A stretch of DNA of 64,000 nt, taken from an uncultured Pelagibacteraceae bacterium (GTDB lineage: Bacteria; Pseudomonadota; Alphaproteobacteria; Pelagibacterales; Pelagibacteraceae). Below, piece after piece: positions 20,038 to 29,533 of this stretch (positions within the stretch are counted from its first letter, which is position 1; every line of letters starts with the position of its first letter). The stretch is taken from assembly GCA_902633185.1 (NCBI GenBank), contig CACPFN010000001.1, positions 62,001 through 126,000 of the forward strand, read 5' to 3'. Under the pieces are notes generated by a model, which worked only from the letters and a program-made list of their open reading frames with translations, was not told the origin of the DNA and did not search any database. Both the position numbers and the translations under genes were made by a program.

Positions 20038-20084
20038 GATAGTCCTAAAAAACCGGGAGCTAAAGATGGCTAGATAGGACTATC
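20038..20084. repeat. Perfect 10-bp-arm inverted repeat between divergent genes (possible structured leader or operator)
   Basis: GATAGTCCTA (20038-20047) / TAGGACTATC (20075-20084), 27-nt loop with an internal AGCT/GGCT mini-stem; 6 nt from the lysE-like start codon. Confidence 0.7.
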
Positions 20085-20148
20085 TAAAGGTGATAATATC
20101 ATAGACTTAAGTATTTGCATTAAAATAATATTAGCAATTTGTTGAATT

Positions 20149-20448
20149 TTGATGAAAAAAAGTCACAGACCTACTACCAGAGTTAAAAATCCAGAGCCAT
20201 CTCTTGATAGTCCAGATTGGGTCATCTGGGCAGCATGGGCAGATAGAATTACTTTTGAGGAAATTGAAAAAAAAACTGGAAAGACTGAAGGTGAAGTTAT
20301 TAAAATTATGAGGAGATCGTTGAAACCTTCTTCATTTAGACTGTGGAGAAAAAGGGCTAGCTCGCAAAGTATAAAACATAGAAAAAAATTTGAATATTCA
20401 AGAAAGCAGATTAAGTCAAAAATCAATAAAAATGATTACTTACTATAG
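20149..20448 (+). CDS. TIGR03643/DUF2805-like small protein
   Basis: 'SPDWVIWAAWADRITFEEIEKKTGKTEGEVIKIMRRSLKPSSFRLWRKR' resembles the family core. Confidence 0.75.
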   Translation: MMKKSHRPTTRVKNPEPSLDSPDWVIWAAWADRITFEEIEKKTGKTEGEVIKIMRRSLKPSSFRLWRKRASSQSIKHRKKFEYSRKQIKSKINKNDYLL

Positions 20449-20480
20449 TAATTTGTGAAACATAACTTATATATAATTTA

Positions 20481-20735
20481 ATGAAAAATATAACAGTCTA
20501 CTCTGGTCCAATGTGTAACTTTTGTGATGCAGCAAAAAGATTATTAACAAGAAATAACCTTAATTATAACGAAATAGACATATCAACAAAAGAAGGTCTA
20601 AGAGACGAAATGACAAAAAGAGCAAATGGACGAAGAACTATTCCTCAAATCTTTTTTGATGACTATCACGTTGGAGGCTATCAGGAATTAAGAGAATTAG
20701 AGAAAACTGGAAAACTTTTAAGTTCTTTAGAATAA
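20481..20735 (+). CDS. grxC: Glutaredoxin 3
   Basis: CxxC 'CNFCDAAKRLL', 'RTIPQIFFDDYHVGGYQEL'. Confidence 0.93.
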   Translation: MKNITVYSGPMCNFCDAAKRLLTRNNLNYNEIDISTKEGLRDEMTKRANGRRTIPQIFFDDYHVGGYQELRELEKTGKLLSSLE

Positions 20736-20739
20736 TTTG

Positions 20740-21438
20740 TTAATCAACAAATGATATTGTCATTCCAGGTTCATTTGCATACATAACATTACCAGTGCAC
20801 GCAGCTGTACCACCAGTAGCTTCACCGACTGCATTTGTAACATCAAATGCTACTTTTACTGTAGGAAAATCACCAGCTTTAACTTTTAAACCACCTCCTG
20901 AAATAATTTTTCTGTATTGAAAGTACTCATCACTACTTCCTATTACGCCGTCATTTGAAACACTTGCACCCAAAGAGTCTACTGATCCATTCATATGATC
21001 ATTATAACTGGTTCCATCGGGAACATACAAAGTTGAAGATCCCGGAGTACCACCGGTTTGTCCTTTTGCGTCTGTGGTTTTGGTCCCAGACTCACCAGCT
21101 TTGGTTGCACAACTTCCTGCAGTTCCAGTCATTGAAAATTGTCTACTCATAGTAATTTGAATGTAAGTATATAAAGTTCCTATTTTTGCTTTTGCAATAT
21201 TTCCATAAGATCCAGCAGTGGCTCCCGCATTCACCGATGCAATATCTACAGCACCAGATGTACCAGATGGTGATATTGTTAATGCATTTAAACAGTTTGC
21301 TGTCGTACTTCCAGTTTCACAAAGTTCAAGTTTTGTCATTGTAACTTTATATTCTGTTGCGGCTCCTGTTGCCGCAAATGAGTTAGACGAGTAAAGCAAA
21401 ACGTAAAAAATAAATATTGATTTTATTAAATTTTTCAT
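20740..21438 (-). CDS. Secreted hypothetical protein, Thr/Ser/Gly-rich, probably extracytoplasmic beta-rich
   Basis: Signal peptide; 3 nt downstream of the beta-barrel gene; four Cys in the mature part. Confidence 0.75.
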   Translation of the reverse strand: MKNLIKSIFIFYVLLYSSNSFAATGAATEYKVTMTKLELCETGSTTANCLNALTISPSGTSGAVDIASVNAGATAGSYGNIAKAKIGTLYTYIQITMSRQFSMTGTAGSCATKAGESGTKTTDAKGQTGGTPGSSTLYVPDGTSYNDHMNGSVDSLGASVSNDGVIGSSDEYFQYRKIISGGGLKVKAGDFPTVKVAFDVTNAVGEATGGTAACTGNVMYANEPGMTISFVD

Positions 21439-21441
21439 AAA

Positions 21442-22317
21442 TTATTGCTTAGTTAATATTACTGCTCCTTGAACTTCTATTGTCATTGCATTTCTTCTTC
21501 TAACTTTATCTTTCATTTTTGCTTCTACATCACCTTTTTCAAACGCAGTTGAAGATAAAAATCCATCTTGAAGTGATGATTTATTTCTTGGTGGATTATA
21601 ATACACAATTTTGAAATTCTCCTCATCCTCAACCCCTGTCGTATCTATAAAATTCCTTGACGCCTCAATTTGAATGCTTGGAGACAAATTCAATTCAAGA
21701 GAAACTAGGTTACCGCCTGTATTTTCAGAGGCTTTATCTTTTTCAAAATCATAATTTTGGATATTAATTCTTGTCCAGGGCATATATGGCAATTGAGATG
21801 ATAAATTTAGTTCATAACCATCTAATACTTTTTCATTTGTTCCATCTATTTTCTCTACACCAGACAAACCGAGATAGTAATTTCCTGTTAATTCTAAAAT
21901 AGGAGCTTTTGCCTCAACTCCCAAACTTGTTCTCGCATGACCTTCAGTGTCATAATCAATAAATGCATTCATTCCTGTGATCATTGATTTGTCTGAAGAT
22001 ATATATCTTTGACCATAACCTAGATTTAAAATAAATCTGGTATCATCGTTTACCTCTTGTGTATGTAAACTTATTTGCGAAAAAGAATTCTTGCCATCTG
22101 AGCTATCTAATTCTTTAAATTTCAGTATTTCTAATTCAACATCATCATCCTCTGGAAACTCTAAAGAGAATTCAGAATCTCCTCCTAAAGTATTTTCAAC
22201 GATTGATGAAATTTTTTCTGAAAGCCTGTTTAGTATGTCATTAGCTGCATCTGCATATGCAAAAGTTGTAAATAGAGACAAGCAAATTATAATAGTAATT
22301 TTTTTTAATAAAAACAT
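21442..22317 (-). CDS. Inverse-autotransporter-type beta-barrel protein (intimin/invasin barrel-like) lacking a passenger
   Basis: 'RFILNLGYGQRYISSDKSMITGMNAFIDYDTEGHARTSLGVEAKAPILELTGNYYLGLSGVEK...DGYELNLSSQLPYMPWTRINIQNYDFEKD' matches the IAT beta-domain pattern; 291 aa. Confidence 0.75.
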   Translation of the reverse strand: MFLLKKITIIICLSLFTTFAYADAANDILNRLSEKISSIVENTLGGDSEFSLEFPEDDDVELEILKFKELDSSDGKNSFSQISLHTQEVNDDTRFILNLGYGQRYISSDKSMITGMNAFIDYDTEGHARTSLGVEAKAPILELTGNYYLGLSGVEKIDGTNEKVLDGYELNLSSQLPYMPWTRINIQNYDFEKDKASENTGGNLVSLELNLSPSIQIEASRNFIDTTGVEDEENFKIVYYNPPRNKSSLQDGFLSSTAFEKGDVEAKMKDKVRRRNAMTIEVQGAVILTKQ

Positions 22318-22353
22318 ATATATAGGTCTAATTTATTTTTGCTGTAATATCAA

Positions 22354-22722
22354 TTAATTACGTGGTTTAAAAACTAAGCAAATTCCATTATTACAATATC
22401 TTTTTCCAGTTGGTTGTGGACCATCATCAAATATATGTCCATGATGTCCTCCACATTTTTTACAATGATACTCTGTTCTAGCATAACCAATATGGTGATC
22501 AGTTTTAGTTTCAAAGGCATCTGGAAGAGATTTATAAAATGACGGCCATCCTGATCCACTTTCATATTTTGTTGAGGATTTGAATAATTCGGTATCACAA
22601 TTAGCACAGTGGTATGAGCCCTCTCTTTTTTCAAAGTTTAATTCGCTTGAACCAGGAGGTTCGGTTGCTTCATTAAATAAAATATTTTCTTGTTCTGGAG
22701 TTAAATTTGAATTTTTTTTCAT
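22354..22722 (-). CDS. msrB: Peptide-methionine (R)-S-oxide reductase
   Basis: 'YHCANCDTELF...SGSGWPSFYK...YHCKKCGGHHGHIFDDGPQPTGKRYCNNG'. Confidence 0.95.
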   Translation of the reverse strand: MKKNSNLTPEQENILFNEATEPPGSSELNFEKREGSYHCANCDTELFKSSTKYESGSGWPSFYKSLPDAFETKTDHHIGYARTEYHCKKCGGHHGHIFDDGPQPTGKRYCNNGICLVFKPRN

Positions 22723-23615
22723 TATAAAAATTTAGCACATGTTTTATGTAAACTGGAATGTAATTCTACTAGTTTGTTAAAATCTACGTTGTATCCACCT
22801 CCCAATACACCACATATAGGAATTTTATTTGAGAAGAAATTATCAATTACTAATTGATCTCTTTCAAATATACCATTATCAGAAATTTTTAGTTTACCCA
22901 ATCTGTCATTATAGTGAATATCAACTCCAGCGATATAAAAAACGAAATCAAACTCTTCTTCATTCAAATATTTTAAGTTATTTTTTAAAATATCAATATA
23001 TTCTTTATCTTCTAAATTTTCCTCTAATTCAACATCAAGATCACTTACTGATTTTTTTGCTGGATAATTAACTTTCGAATGCATGCTGAATGTAAAGACT
23101 TGATTATCATTTTTAAATATTTCAGAATTGCCATTACCCTGGTGAACATCTAAATCAATAATTAATATTTTATTTGCTAATCCTCTTGAGGTTAAATATT
23201 TGGCTGCAACAGCAACATCATTAAACACACAAAATCCAGCTCCTTCATTAGATGTTGCGTGATGACTACCTCCTGCAGTATTACACGCTATGCCATAATT
23301 TAAAGCTAGCTTTGTAGCAAGCACTGTGCCTCCGGTTGCAATAAAAGACCTTCTAACTACACTGTCAACTAAAGGGAAGCCAATTTTTCTAATCTCGTTT
23401 TTATCTAAAGTTTTATTTTTTATTTTATTTATATAATCTTCTGTATGTACTTCTTTTAAAGTTTCTACTGAACATGGCTCTGGAATATTAAAATTTTTAA
23501 CTATTTTATTTTTAATTAACGCTTTAGCTAATGCACCAAATTTTTTTATAGGAAATTTATTGTCATCATTTAATTGAGCTTCATAATCTTTATGATTGAC
23601 GACAGGTAATTCCAT
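22722..23615 (-). CDS. Histone deacetylase-family protein
   Basis: 'GGSHHATSNEGAGFCVFNDVAVAA' and 'IIDLDVHQGNGN' metal-site motifs. Confidence 0.92.
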   Translation of the reverse strand: MELPVVNHKDYEAQLNDDNKFPIKKFGALAKALIKNKIVKNFNIPEPCSVETLKEVHTEDYINKIKNKTLDKNEIRKIGFPLVDSVVRRSFIATGGTVLATKLALNYGIACNTAGGSHHATSNEGAGFCVFNDVAVAAKYLTSRGLANKILIIDLDVHQGNGNSEIFKNDNQVFTFSMHSKVNYPAKKSVSDLDVELEENLEDKEYIDILKNNLKYLNEEEFDFVFYIAGVDIHYNDRLGKLKISDNGIFERDQLVIDNFFSNKIPICGVLGGGYNVDFNKLVELHSSLHKTCAKFL

Positions 23616-23630
23616 AAAAATTAGTAGGGA

Positions 23631-26285
23631 CTATATTTCCCAAGGATTATTTTTATTATTGTTGAGATTATATTTACTAATCGCTTTTTCTAGCGTTTGT
23701 AATGGAACTTTCTTATCTTCATAAAGCGTGTACAAAGTACTAACAACTATATGTTTGCTATCTACCTCAAAGAAGTCTCTTAAATTTTTTCGAGTATCAC
23801 TTCTTCCAAAACCATCTGTCCCCATTGCCAAAAACTTATTATTTATATGGCTAGAGATTAATTGTGAGTATGCTCTTACATAATCTGAAGTAGCAATTAT
23901 AGGGTCGTCATTAGAAATTAGCTGCTGCAAATAATTTTGTTTTTTATTTGCAGGAGACAATGTGTTTTGTCTTAAAACTGATTTAGCATTTTTTTCTAAC
24001 TCTGAATAACTTGTTATGCTGTATAATCTTGAACCAATTCCATATTCATCTTTAAGTATTTTAGAAGCTTCTATGCATTCTCTAAAAATTGGTCCAGATC
24101 CTAATAAATTTATATTTATTTTTTGACTTGATTGATCTTTGAAAAGGTAACCGCCTTTTAAAATTCCATCTTTATTTTTCATATCAATTTTAGGATGTGA
24201 GTATTTTTCGTTATTTACAGTAATGTAATAAAATTCATCTTTACATTCTGTCATCATTCTTTTCATTCCTTCATCAAAAATAACAGCTAGCTCACTTGCA
24301 AAACAAGGATCGTAGGATTTCAAATTTGGAAATGTTGAAGCAATTATATGACTTTGTCCATCTTGGTGCTGCAGTCCTTCTCCAGCTAAAGTAGTTCGGC
24401 CAGCTGTTGCACCAATTAAAAACCCTCTTGGCATTTGATCAGCTGCAGCCCAAATCAAATCTCCAATTCTTTGAAAGCCAAACATAGAATAAAAAATATA
24501 AAAGGGCATCATTGGAAAATTATGATTGCTATAAGATGTAGCTGCTGCTAGCCAAGAAGATATAGCTCCGGCTTCATTAATTCCTTCCTCCAATAATTGT
24601 CCTGTTTTTGATTCTTGATATTTCAAAATGGAAGTTGCATCTTCAGGTTCATATAACTGACCGTCTGGTGAATATATTCCAATTTGTGAAAATAAATTAG
24701 CCATTCCAAAAGTCCTAGCTTCATCAGCAACTATTGGAACAACTCTTTTTCCGAACTCTTTATCTCTCATTATGTTTCCTAAAGATCTTACCAGTCCAGT
24801 CGTTGTTGAATATTCTCTGTCACTTTCTTCGAATAAAAAGTTTGAATGTTTATCAATTTTTGGAGTAACTAATTCAACTTCTTTAAAGCTTCTTTTAGGT
24901 AAAGACCCTCCTAAAGCTTCCCTTCTTTTTTTTAAATATTTTATTTCTTCAGAATTTTCATCTGGTTTATAAAATTCCATATTTTCTAGTTTATTATCTG
25001 AAATATCTAATTGAAAACGATCTCTAAACTCTTTTAATGCATCAAGATTTAATTCTTTTTGCTGGTGGTTAGTCATTTTTGACTCTCCAGCTTTTCCCAT
25101 TCCATACCCTTTTTTTGTTTTAGCTAAAATAACTGTAGGTTTACCTTTAGTTTTAACAGCCGCATTAAATGCAGCATAAAGTTTTTTAAAATCATGACCT
25201 CCTCTTTTTAATTTATCAATTTCATCTTTACTAAGTGAAGAAACCAATTTTAAAACTTCTGGATCCTCTGCAAAAAAGTTTTTAAGGTTATACTCGCCAT
25301 CTCTTGCCCCTAAAGTTTGATATTTTCCGTCTACAGTTTTAGCAAAACGTTTCAATAACAAGTGATCTTTATCTTGTTGAAAAATCTTATCCCATTCGGA
25401 TCCCCAAAGGACTTTTATAACATTCCATCCATTAGCTTTAAAGATTGTCTCAAGTTCTTGAATTATTTGTCCGTTGCCTCTCACAGGTCCATCTAATCTT
25501 TGGAGATTGCAATTTATAATAAAAGTTAAATTATCTAATTTTTCTCTAGAGGCGATAGATAATCCAGCTAAACTTTCAGGTTCATCCATTTCACCGTCTC
25601 CAAATAAACCCCATACTCTTTTATTTGTTTTTAATAAGTTTCTATTTTCCAAATATTTCATGAAACGGGCTTGGTAAATTGCATTAACTAAACCTATCCC
25701 CATGGATGATGTGGTAAATGTCCAGTAATCTCTCATCAAATAAGGATGGCAATATGAAGACAGTCCTTGCTCGTTTAATTCCTGCCTATAATGTTCTAAA
25801 TGATTTTTTGTTAATCTTCCCTCTAAAAAAGATCTTGCATATATTCCAGTTGCACACTGTGATTGATAAAAAATTAAATCTGCTTCATCACCACCTTTAA
25901 AAAAATGATTAAATCCAGTTTCAAATACTTCAGCAAAAGATGCATAGCTTGCTATATGTCCTCCAAGCCCACCATAATTTTTATTTGCTTTCATAACCAT
26001 GGTTAAAGCATTCCATCTTAAAATTGCTGTTATTTTTTCCTCAATCGCTAAATCTCCAGGATAAATTCCTTGATCATATTGAGATATCGTATTTCTGTAT
26101 GGTGAATATGGAACTGGTGAATATAATACTCTTAAATCTTTTGCTCTTTTCTCAAGTTTTTCTAAAATTATTTTGGCACCCTCTCTACCATGATTTTCAA
26201 CTACTGCATCAAGAGAGTCTAACCAATCATTTAACTCTTGATTATCTAATTTTTGATTTTGATTAGCTTTAAATTCTTTGCTCAT
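23631..26285 (-). CDS. aceE: Pyruvate dehydrogenase E1 component, homodimeric type
   Basis: 'FGDGEMDEPES...NLTFIINCNLQRLDGPVRGNGQIIQELE' AceE signature; start assigned to MSKEF. Confidence 0.93.
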   Translation of the reverse strand: MSKEFKANQNQKLDNQELNDWLDSLDAVVENHGREGAKIILEKLEKRAKDLRVLYSPVPYSPYRNTISQYDQGIYPGDLAIEEKITAILRWNALTMVMKANKNYGGLGGHIASYASFAEVFETGFNHFFKGGDEADLIFYQSQCATGIYARSFLEGRLTKNHLEHYRQELNEQGLSSYCHPYLMRDYWTFTTSSMGIGLVNAIYQARFMKYLENRNLLKTNKRVWGLFGDGEMDEPESLAGLSIASREKLDNLTFIINCNLQRLDGPVRGNGQIIQELETIFKANGWNVIKVLWGSEWDKIFQQDKDHLLLKRFAKTVDGKYQTLGARDGEYNLKNFFAEDPEVLKLVSSLSKDEIDKLKRGGHDFKKLYAAFNAAVKTKGKPTVILAKTKKGYGMGKAGESKMTNHQQKELNLDALKEFRDRFQLDISDNKLENMEFYKPDENSEEIKYLKKRREALGGSLPKRSFKEVELVTPKIDKHSNFLFEESDREYSTTTGLVRSLGNIMRDKEFGKRVVPIVADEARTFGMANLFSQIGIYSPDGQLYEPEDATSILKYQESKTGQLLEEGINEAGAISSWLAAATSYSNHNFPMMPFYIFYSMFGFQRIGDLIWAAADQMPRGFLIGATAGRTTLAGEGLQHQDGQSHIIASTFPNLKSYDPCFASELAVIFDEGMKRMMTECKDEFYYITVNNEKYSHPKIDMKNKDGILKGGYLFKDQSSQKININLLGSGPIFRECIEASKILKDEYGIGSRLYSITSYSELEKNAKSVLRQNTLSPANKKQNYLQQLISNDDPIIATSDYVRAYSQLISSHINNKFLAMGTDGFGRSDTRKNLRDFFEVDSKHIVVSTLYTLYEDKKVPLQTLEKAISKYNLNNNKNNPWEI

Positions 26286-26344
26286 CAAATTAACTATACA
26301 CAAAAAATTAAAATTTATATCTGTAAAAATTGTCTTAATTTAAT

Positions 26345-27295
26345 TTACTCAATGACCCTTTTTGGTTTACCAGATATAAAACTATCAAGATTCTCTATCA
26401 TTTGAGTGTAGAAAGTTTCATAATTTTCGGCAGTTACATAACCAATGTGAGGAAGTAAAAGAGCATTCTGTACGAATCTGAGCTTATGGCTTTCAGGGAG
26501 TGGTTCTTTTTCGTAAACATCTATGCCTGCACCAGCTATAATATTTGTTGATAATGCTATAATTAAATCATCTTCATTAACTATTTCACCTCTTGAAGTA
26601 TTTATTAAGTAGGAGGTTTTTTTCATTTTCTCAAATTCTTTAATAGTAATACAATTTCTATATCTATCTCCACCTTGAACATGAATTGATAGAAAGTCTG
26701 AATTTTGAATCAAATCGTCTTTGTTACATGGCAACACATTGAGGTCTTTGCATTTATCTAAGTTTAAATTTTCGCTCCAAGCCATAATTTGCATACCAAA
26801 AGCTTTACCAATTTTAGCAACTTCAGAACCTACTCTACCCAATCCAAGTAAACCTAATATCTTACCTTTAAGCTCCACTCCAATTGTTGACTGCCAGTAA
26901 CCTTGATACATATTATCTATTTCCGTTTTAAAATTTCTTGCAAGTCCCAAAATTAATGCCCAAGTCAACTCTGGCGTTGGGTTACTATTGATTTCAGTAC
27001 CAGTAACCAAAATTTTATTTTTCTTAGCAGCATCTAAGTCTATAGATTTGTTTCTCATTCCACTTGTAACAATTAGTTTTAATTTTTTTAAACTTTCTAC
27101 TAATTGCTTTGTTATTTTTGTTCTTTCTCGCATTATAAAAAGTACTTCAAATTCTTTCAGTTGTTCTATTGCATCATCCTCATTTTCAAAAGGCTGATTG
27201 AAAATTTGAAATTCATATTTTGAAGATAATTTTTTAAGATCAATAAAATCTTTTGCAATGTTTTGATAATCGTCGAGTATAGCTACTTTATGCAT
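26345..27295 (-). CDS. D-isomer-specific 2-hydroxyacid dehydrogenase
   Basis: 'ILGLLGLGRVGSEVAKIGKAFGM' Rossmann motif, 'LINTSRGEIVNEDDL'. Start set at MHKVAIL rather than the 26-aa upstream extension. Confidence 0.9.
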   Translation of the reverse strand: MHKVAILDDYQNIAKDFIDLKKLSSKYEFQIFNQPFENEDDAIEQLKEFEVLFIMRERTKITKQLVESLKKLKLIVTSGMRNKSIDLDAAKKNKILVTGTEINSNPTPELTWALILGLARNFKTEIDNMYQGYWQSTIGVELKGKILGLLGLGRVGSEVAKIGKAFGMQIMAWSENLNLDKCKDLNVLPCNKDDLIQNSDFLSIHVQGGDRYRNCITIKEFEKMKKTSYLINTSRGEIVNEDDLIIALSTNIIAGAGIDVYEKEPLPESHKLRFVQNALLLPHIGYVTAENYETFYTQMIENLDSFISGKPKRVIE

Positions 27296-28193
27296 TTTTT
27301 TTGTTTGAAAGTAATATCCCTGAAATAATAAATATTCCACCGATATAATGATAAAATAGTAATACTTCATCAAATATTATCATCGCTAGAATTGCTGCAA
27401 GAATTGGCATTAAATGTAAATAAATTCCTGCTCTATTAGCGCCTATTAAAGCAACACCTTTTATCCAGAAAAAAAAAGAAATTATTCCAGGTAACAAAAC
27501 AACATAAGATAAAACAAGGATGAAATTTGTATTAATTGTAATTCGATTACCAATGTAAATATAATCTATTGCATACATTGGTATAAGAAATATTACACCA
27601 AGACCAATAACAACTTGAAGTAAAGTTATAGGAGATAATCCATAATTTTTTTTCTTTAAAAGAGCAGAATAAAGTGACCAAGATATCATCGCAAATAACG
27701 CAAATAAATCTCCTTTTTCAAAAGCTAAATTTTTAAAGACTTCAAAATCTGCTTTAGAAATTATAAATAACACACCTAATAAAGAAAAAATAACTCCGAC
27801 AACTTGAAAGGTATTTGTTTTTTCTATTTTTAAAATAATAGAGAATAAAATGATCATTACTGGAACAGTAGAAATCATAAGCACGCCGGTAATTACTTGT
27901 GTAGTTTTCAAAGAATAAAAAAGAGCTGAATTAAAAATACTGACCGCTGTTATACCTAGAAAACATAAGAGATAAAAATTTTTAAAAATTAATTCTTTTT
28001 TTTCAAGCATCTCTTTGTAAGTGAAAGGTAGTAAAATTAGAAATGCCAAGGACCATCTTAATATGTTTAGCGATATTGGAGGTATATCATTTAAACCTGC
28101 AATCTTTCCAACTATAAAATTTCCAGACCAAAACAAAGCTGCTAAAAAAAGCAAAATCGATGCAATTATGACATTACTTTTATTTTCAAGCAT
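27288..28193 (-). CDS. DMT/EamA-family permease
   Basis: 'FWSGNFIVGK' N-terminus, about 10 TM segments. Confidence 0.87.
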   Translation of the reverse strand: MLENKSNVIIASILLFLAALFWSGNFIVGKIAGLNDIPPISLNILRWSLAFLILLPFTYKEMLEKKELIFKNFYLLCFLGITAVSIFNSALFYSLKTTQVITGVLMISTVPVMIILFSIILKIEKTNTFQVVGVIFSLLGVLFIISKADFEVFKNLAFEKGDLFALFAMISWSLYSALLKKKNYGLSPITLLQVVIGLGVIFLIPMYAIDYIYIGNRITINTNFILVLSYVVLLPGIISFFFWIKGVALIGANRAGIYLHLMPILAAILAMIIFDEVLLFYHYIGGIFIISGILLSNKKNA

Positions 28194-28220
28194 TAAATAG
28201 AGTACTATAAAAGATTACTT

Positions 28221-29462
28221 TTAACTAAACCTTATTGAACTGTATGGTTGCAGATCTAAGTTAGTATTCTCACCTGAGATCATTTTAGATATAATTTTTC
28301 CTGATATTGCACCAAGTGTCCAACCTAAATGATGATGACCAAAAGAATAAAAAACATTTTTATAGTTTTTTGAAGGCCCTAGAACTGGGAGAAAATCTGG
28401 TAATGTGGGTCTAAATCCAAGCCACTCATCTTTATGCTCTGGTAAACCATCTAGCATATCTTTTGCGTTTAATATCAAGTTTTTTATTCTAGATTTAGAT
28501 GGGGAGTTTTCTAAACCTCCAAATTCTACTGTACCAACAACACGTAAACCCTGTTCCATTGGAGTCATTCCAAAACCTCTATTTGCATAAACAATTGGTC
28601 TTGAAATTAAATGATCATAATCTTTGAAGTGAACATGGTATCCTCTTTCTGTATCTAAAGGAATATTTTCATGCAATTTATCAGTTAATCTTTTTGAAAA
28701 TGCTCCACATGCAATAACTAGTTTATCAAAAATAAATCTTTGTGTTTCTGTTCTTAAAACAGGATCTTCTTCATCAAAATCTATATCTTGAATATTTAAT
28801 TTTAAAAATTTTCCACCTTTGTTAACAAAATTTTCAAACAACTTTATTAAAATTTTTCTTGGATTCCTTGCATGCCTTGCATAATCATAAAATACTCCAC
28901 CATGATAAAATGGTTTTAAATTTGGTTCTAAATCGTGAATTTCTTTTTTATTAACTAACTGCTGTTTTACTCCCAATTCATCTCTAATTCTAATTTCTAA
29001 CTCTCTACTCTTCATATTTTGATCGTTCCAAACATAAAGAATTCCATTATTTTCAACTAATTCCCCTAAATCAATTTCATCAAATAATTCATCGAATGCT
29101 GGTAATGATTGATCTAAAATTTGATGCATATTTTTAGCTGTATGCATCATTTTTTCTTCTCTACAATTTAATATAAATCTTGCAAACCAAGGAATCATTT
29201 TTGGAACATAGTTCCATTTTAAAGCAAGAGGTCCTCTTGAACTAATTAACATTGAAGGAACATCTGCTATGACATCTGGTCTGTTTAAAGGGACAGACGC
29301 ATAAGGAGAAAAGTGACCAGCATTTCCATATGACGCTGCACTACCAGGCTCTTCTCTATCAAAAAGTGTTACCTGAAAACCTTTTTTTTGTAGAAACAAA
29401 GCGTTACAAACACCTTGAATACCAGCACCAATAATCCCTATTTTAAGATTTTTTTCATTCAC
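28221..29462 (-). CDS. dadA: FAD-dependent D-amino-acid dehydrogenase
   Basis: 'IGIIGAGIQGVCNALFLQKKGFQVTLFDREEPGSAASYGNAG' and C-terminal 'GPSKNYKNVFYSFGHHHLGWTLG'. Confidence 0.85.
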   Translation of the reverse strand: MNEKNLKIGIIGAGIQGVCNALFLQKKGFQVTLFDREEPGSAASYGNAGHFSPYASVPLNRPDVIADVPSMLISSRGPLALKWNYVPKMIPWFARFILNCREEKMMHTAKNMHQILDQSLPAFDELFDEIDLGELVENNGILYVWNDQNMKSRELEIRIRDELGVKQQLVNKKEIHDLEPNLKPFYHGGVFYDYARHARNPRKILIKLFENFVNKGGKFLKLNIQDIDFDEEDPVLRTETQRFIFDKLVIACGAFSKRLTDKLHENIPLDTERGYHVHFKDYDHLISRPIVYANRGFGMTPMEQGLRVVGTVEFGGLENSPSKSRIKNLILNAKDMLDGLPEHKDEWLGFRPTLPDFLPVLGPSKNYKNVFYSFGHHHLGWTLGAISGKIISKMISGENTNLDLQPYSSIRFS

Positions 29463-29533
29463 GCTTTAAATATATTTTTTAAGATATATTTATTATATAT
29501 GATATTTGATCGCGGGTTTATTTTACTTAGTTG

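Noticed and set aside
20038-20084. tRNA or SRP-like RNA at the inverted repeat
   Set aside because: No cloverleaf, no T-loop GGTTCRA or A/B-box pattern; only a single extended hairpin.
23631-26285. Solitary aceE without aceF/lpd as an anomaly
   Set aside because: Dispersed pyruvate dehydrogenase genes are not rare, and the window does not show the rest of the genome.
27296-27373. 26-aa N-terminal extension of the 2-hydroxyacid dehydrogenase
   Set aside because: Overlaps the upstream DMT gene and lacks family similarity; MHKVAIL at 27295 is the plausible start.
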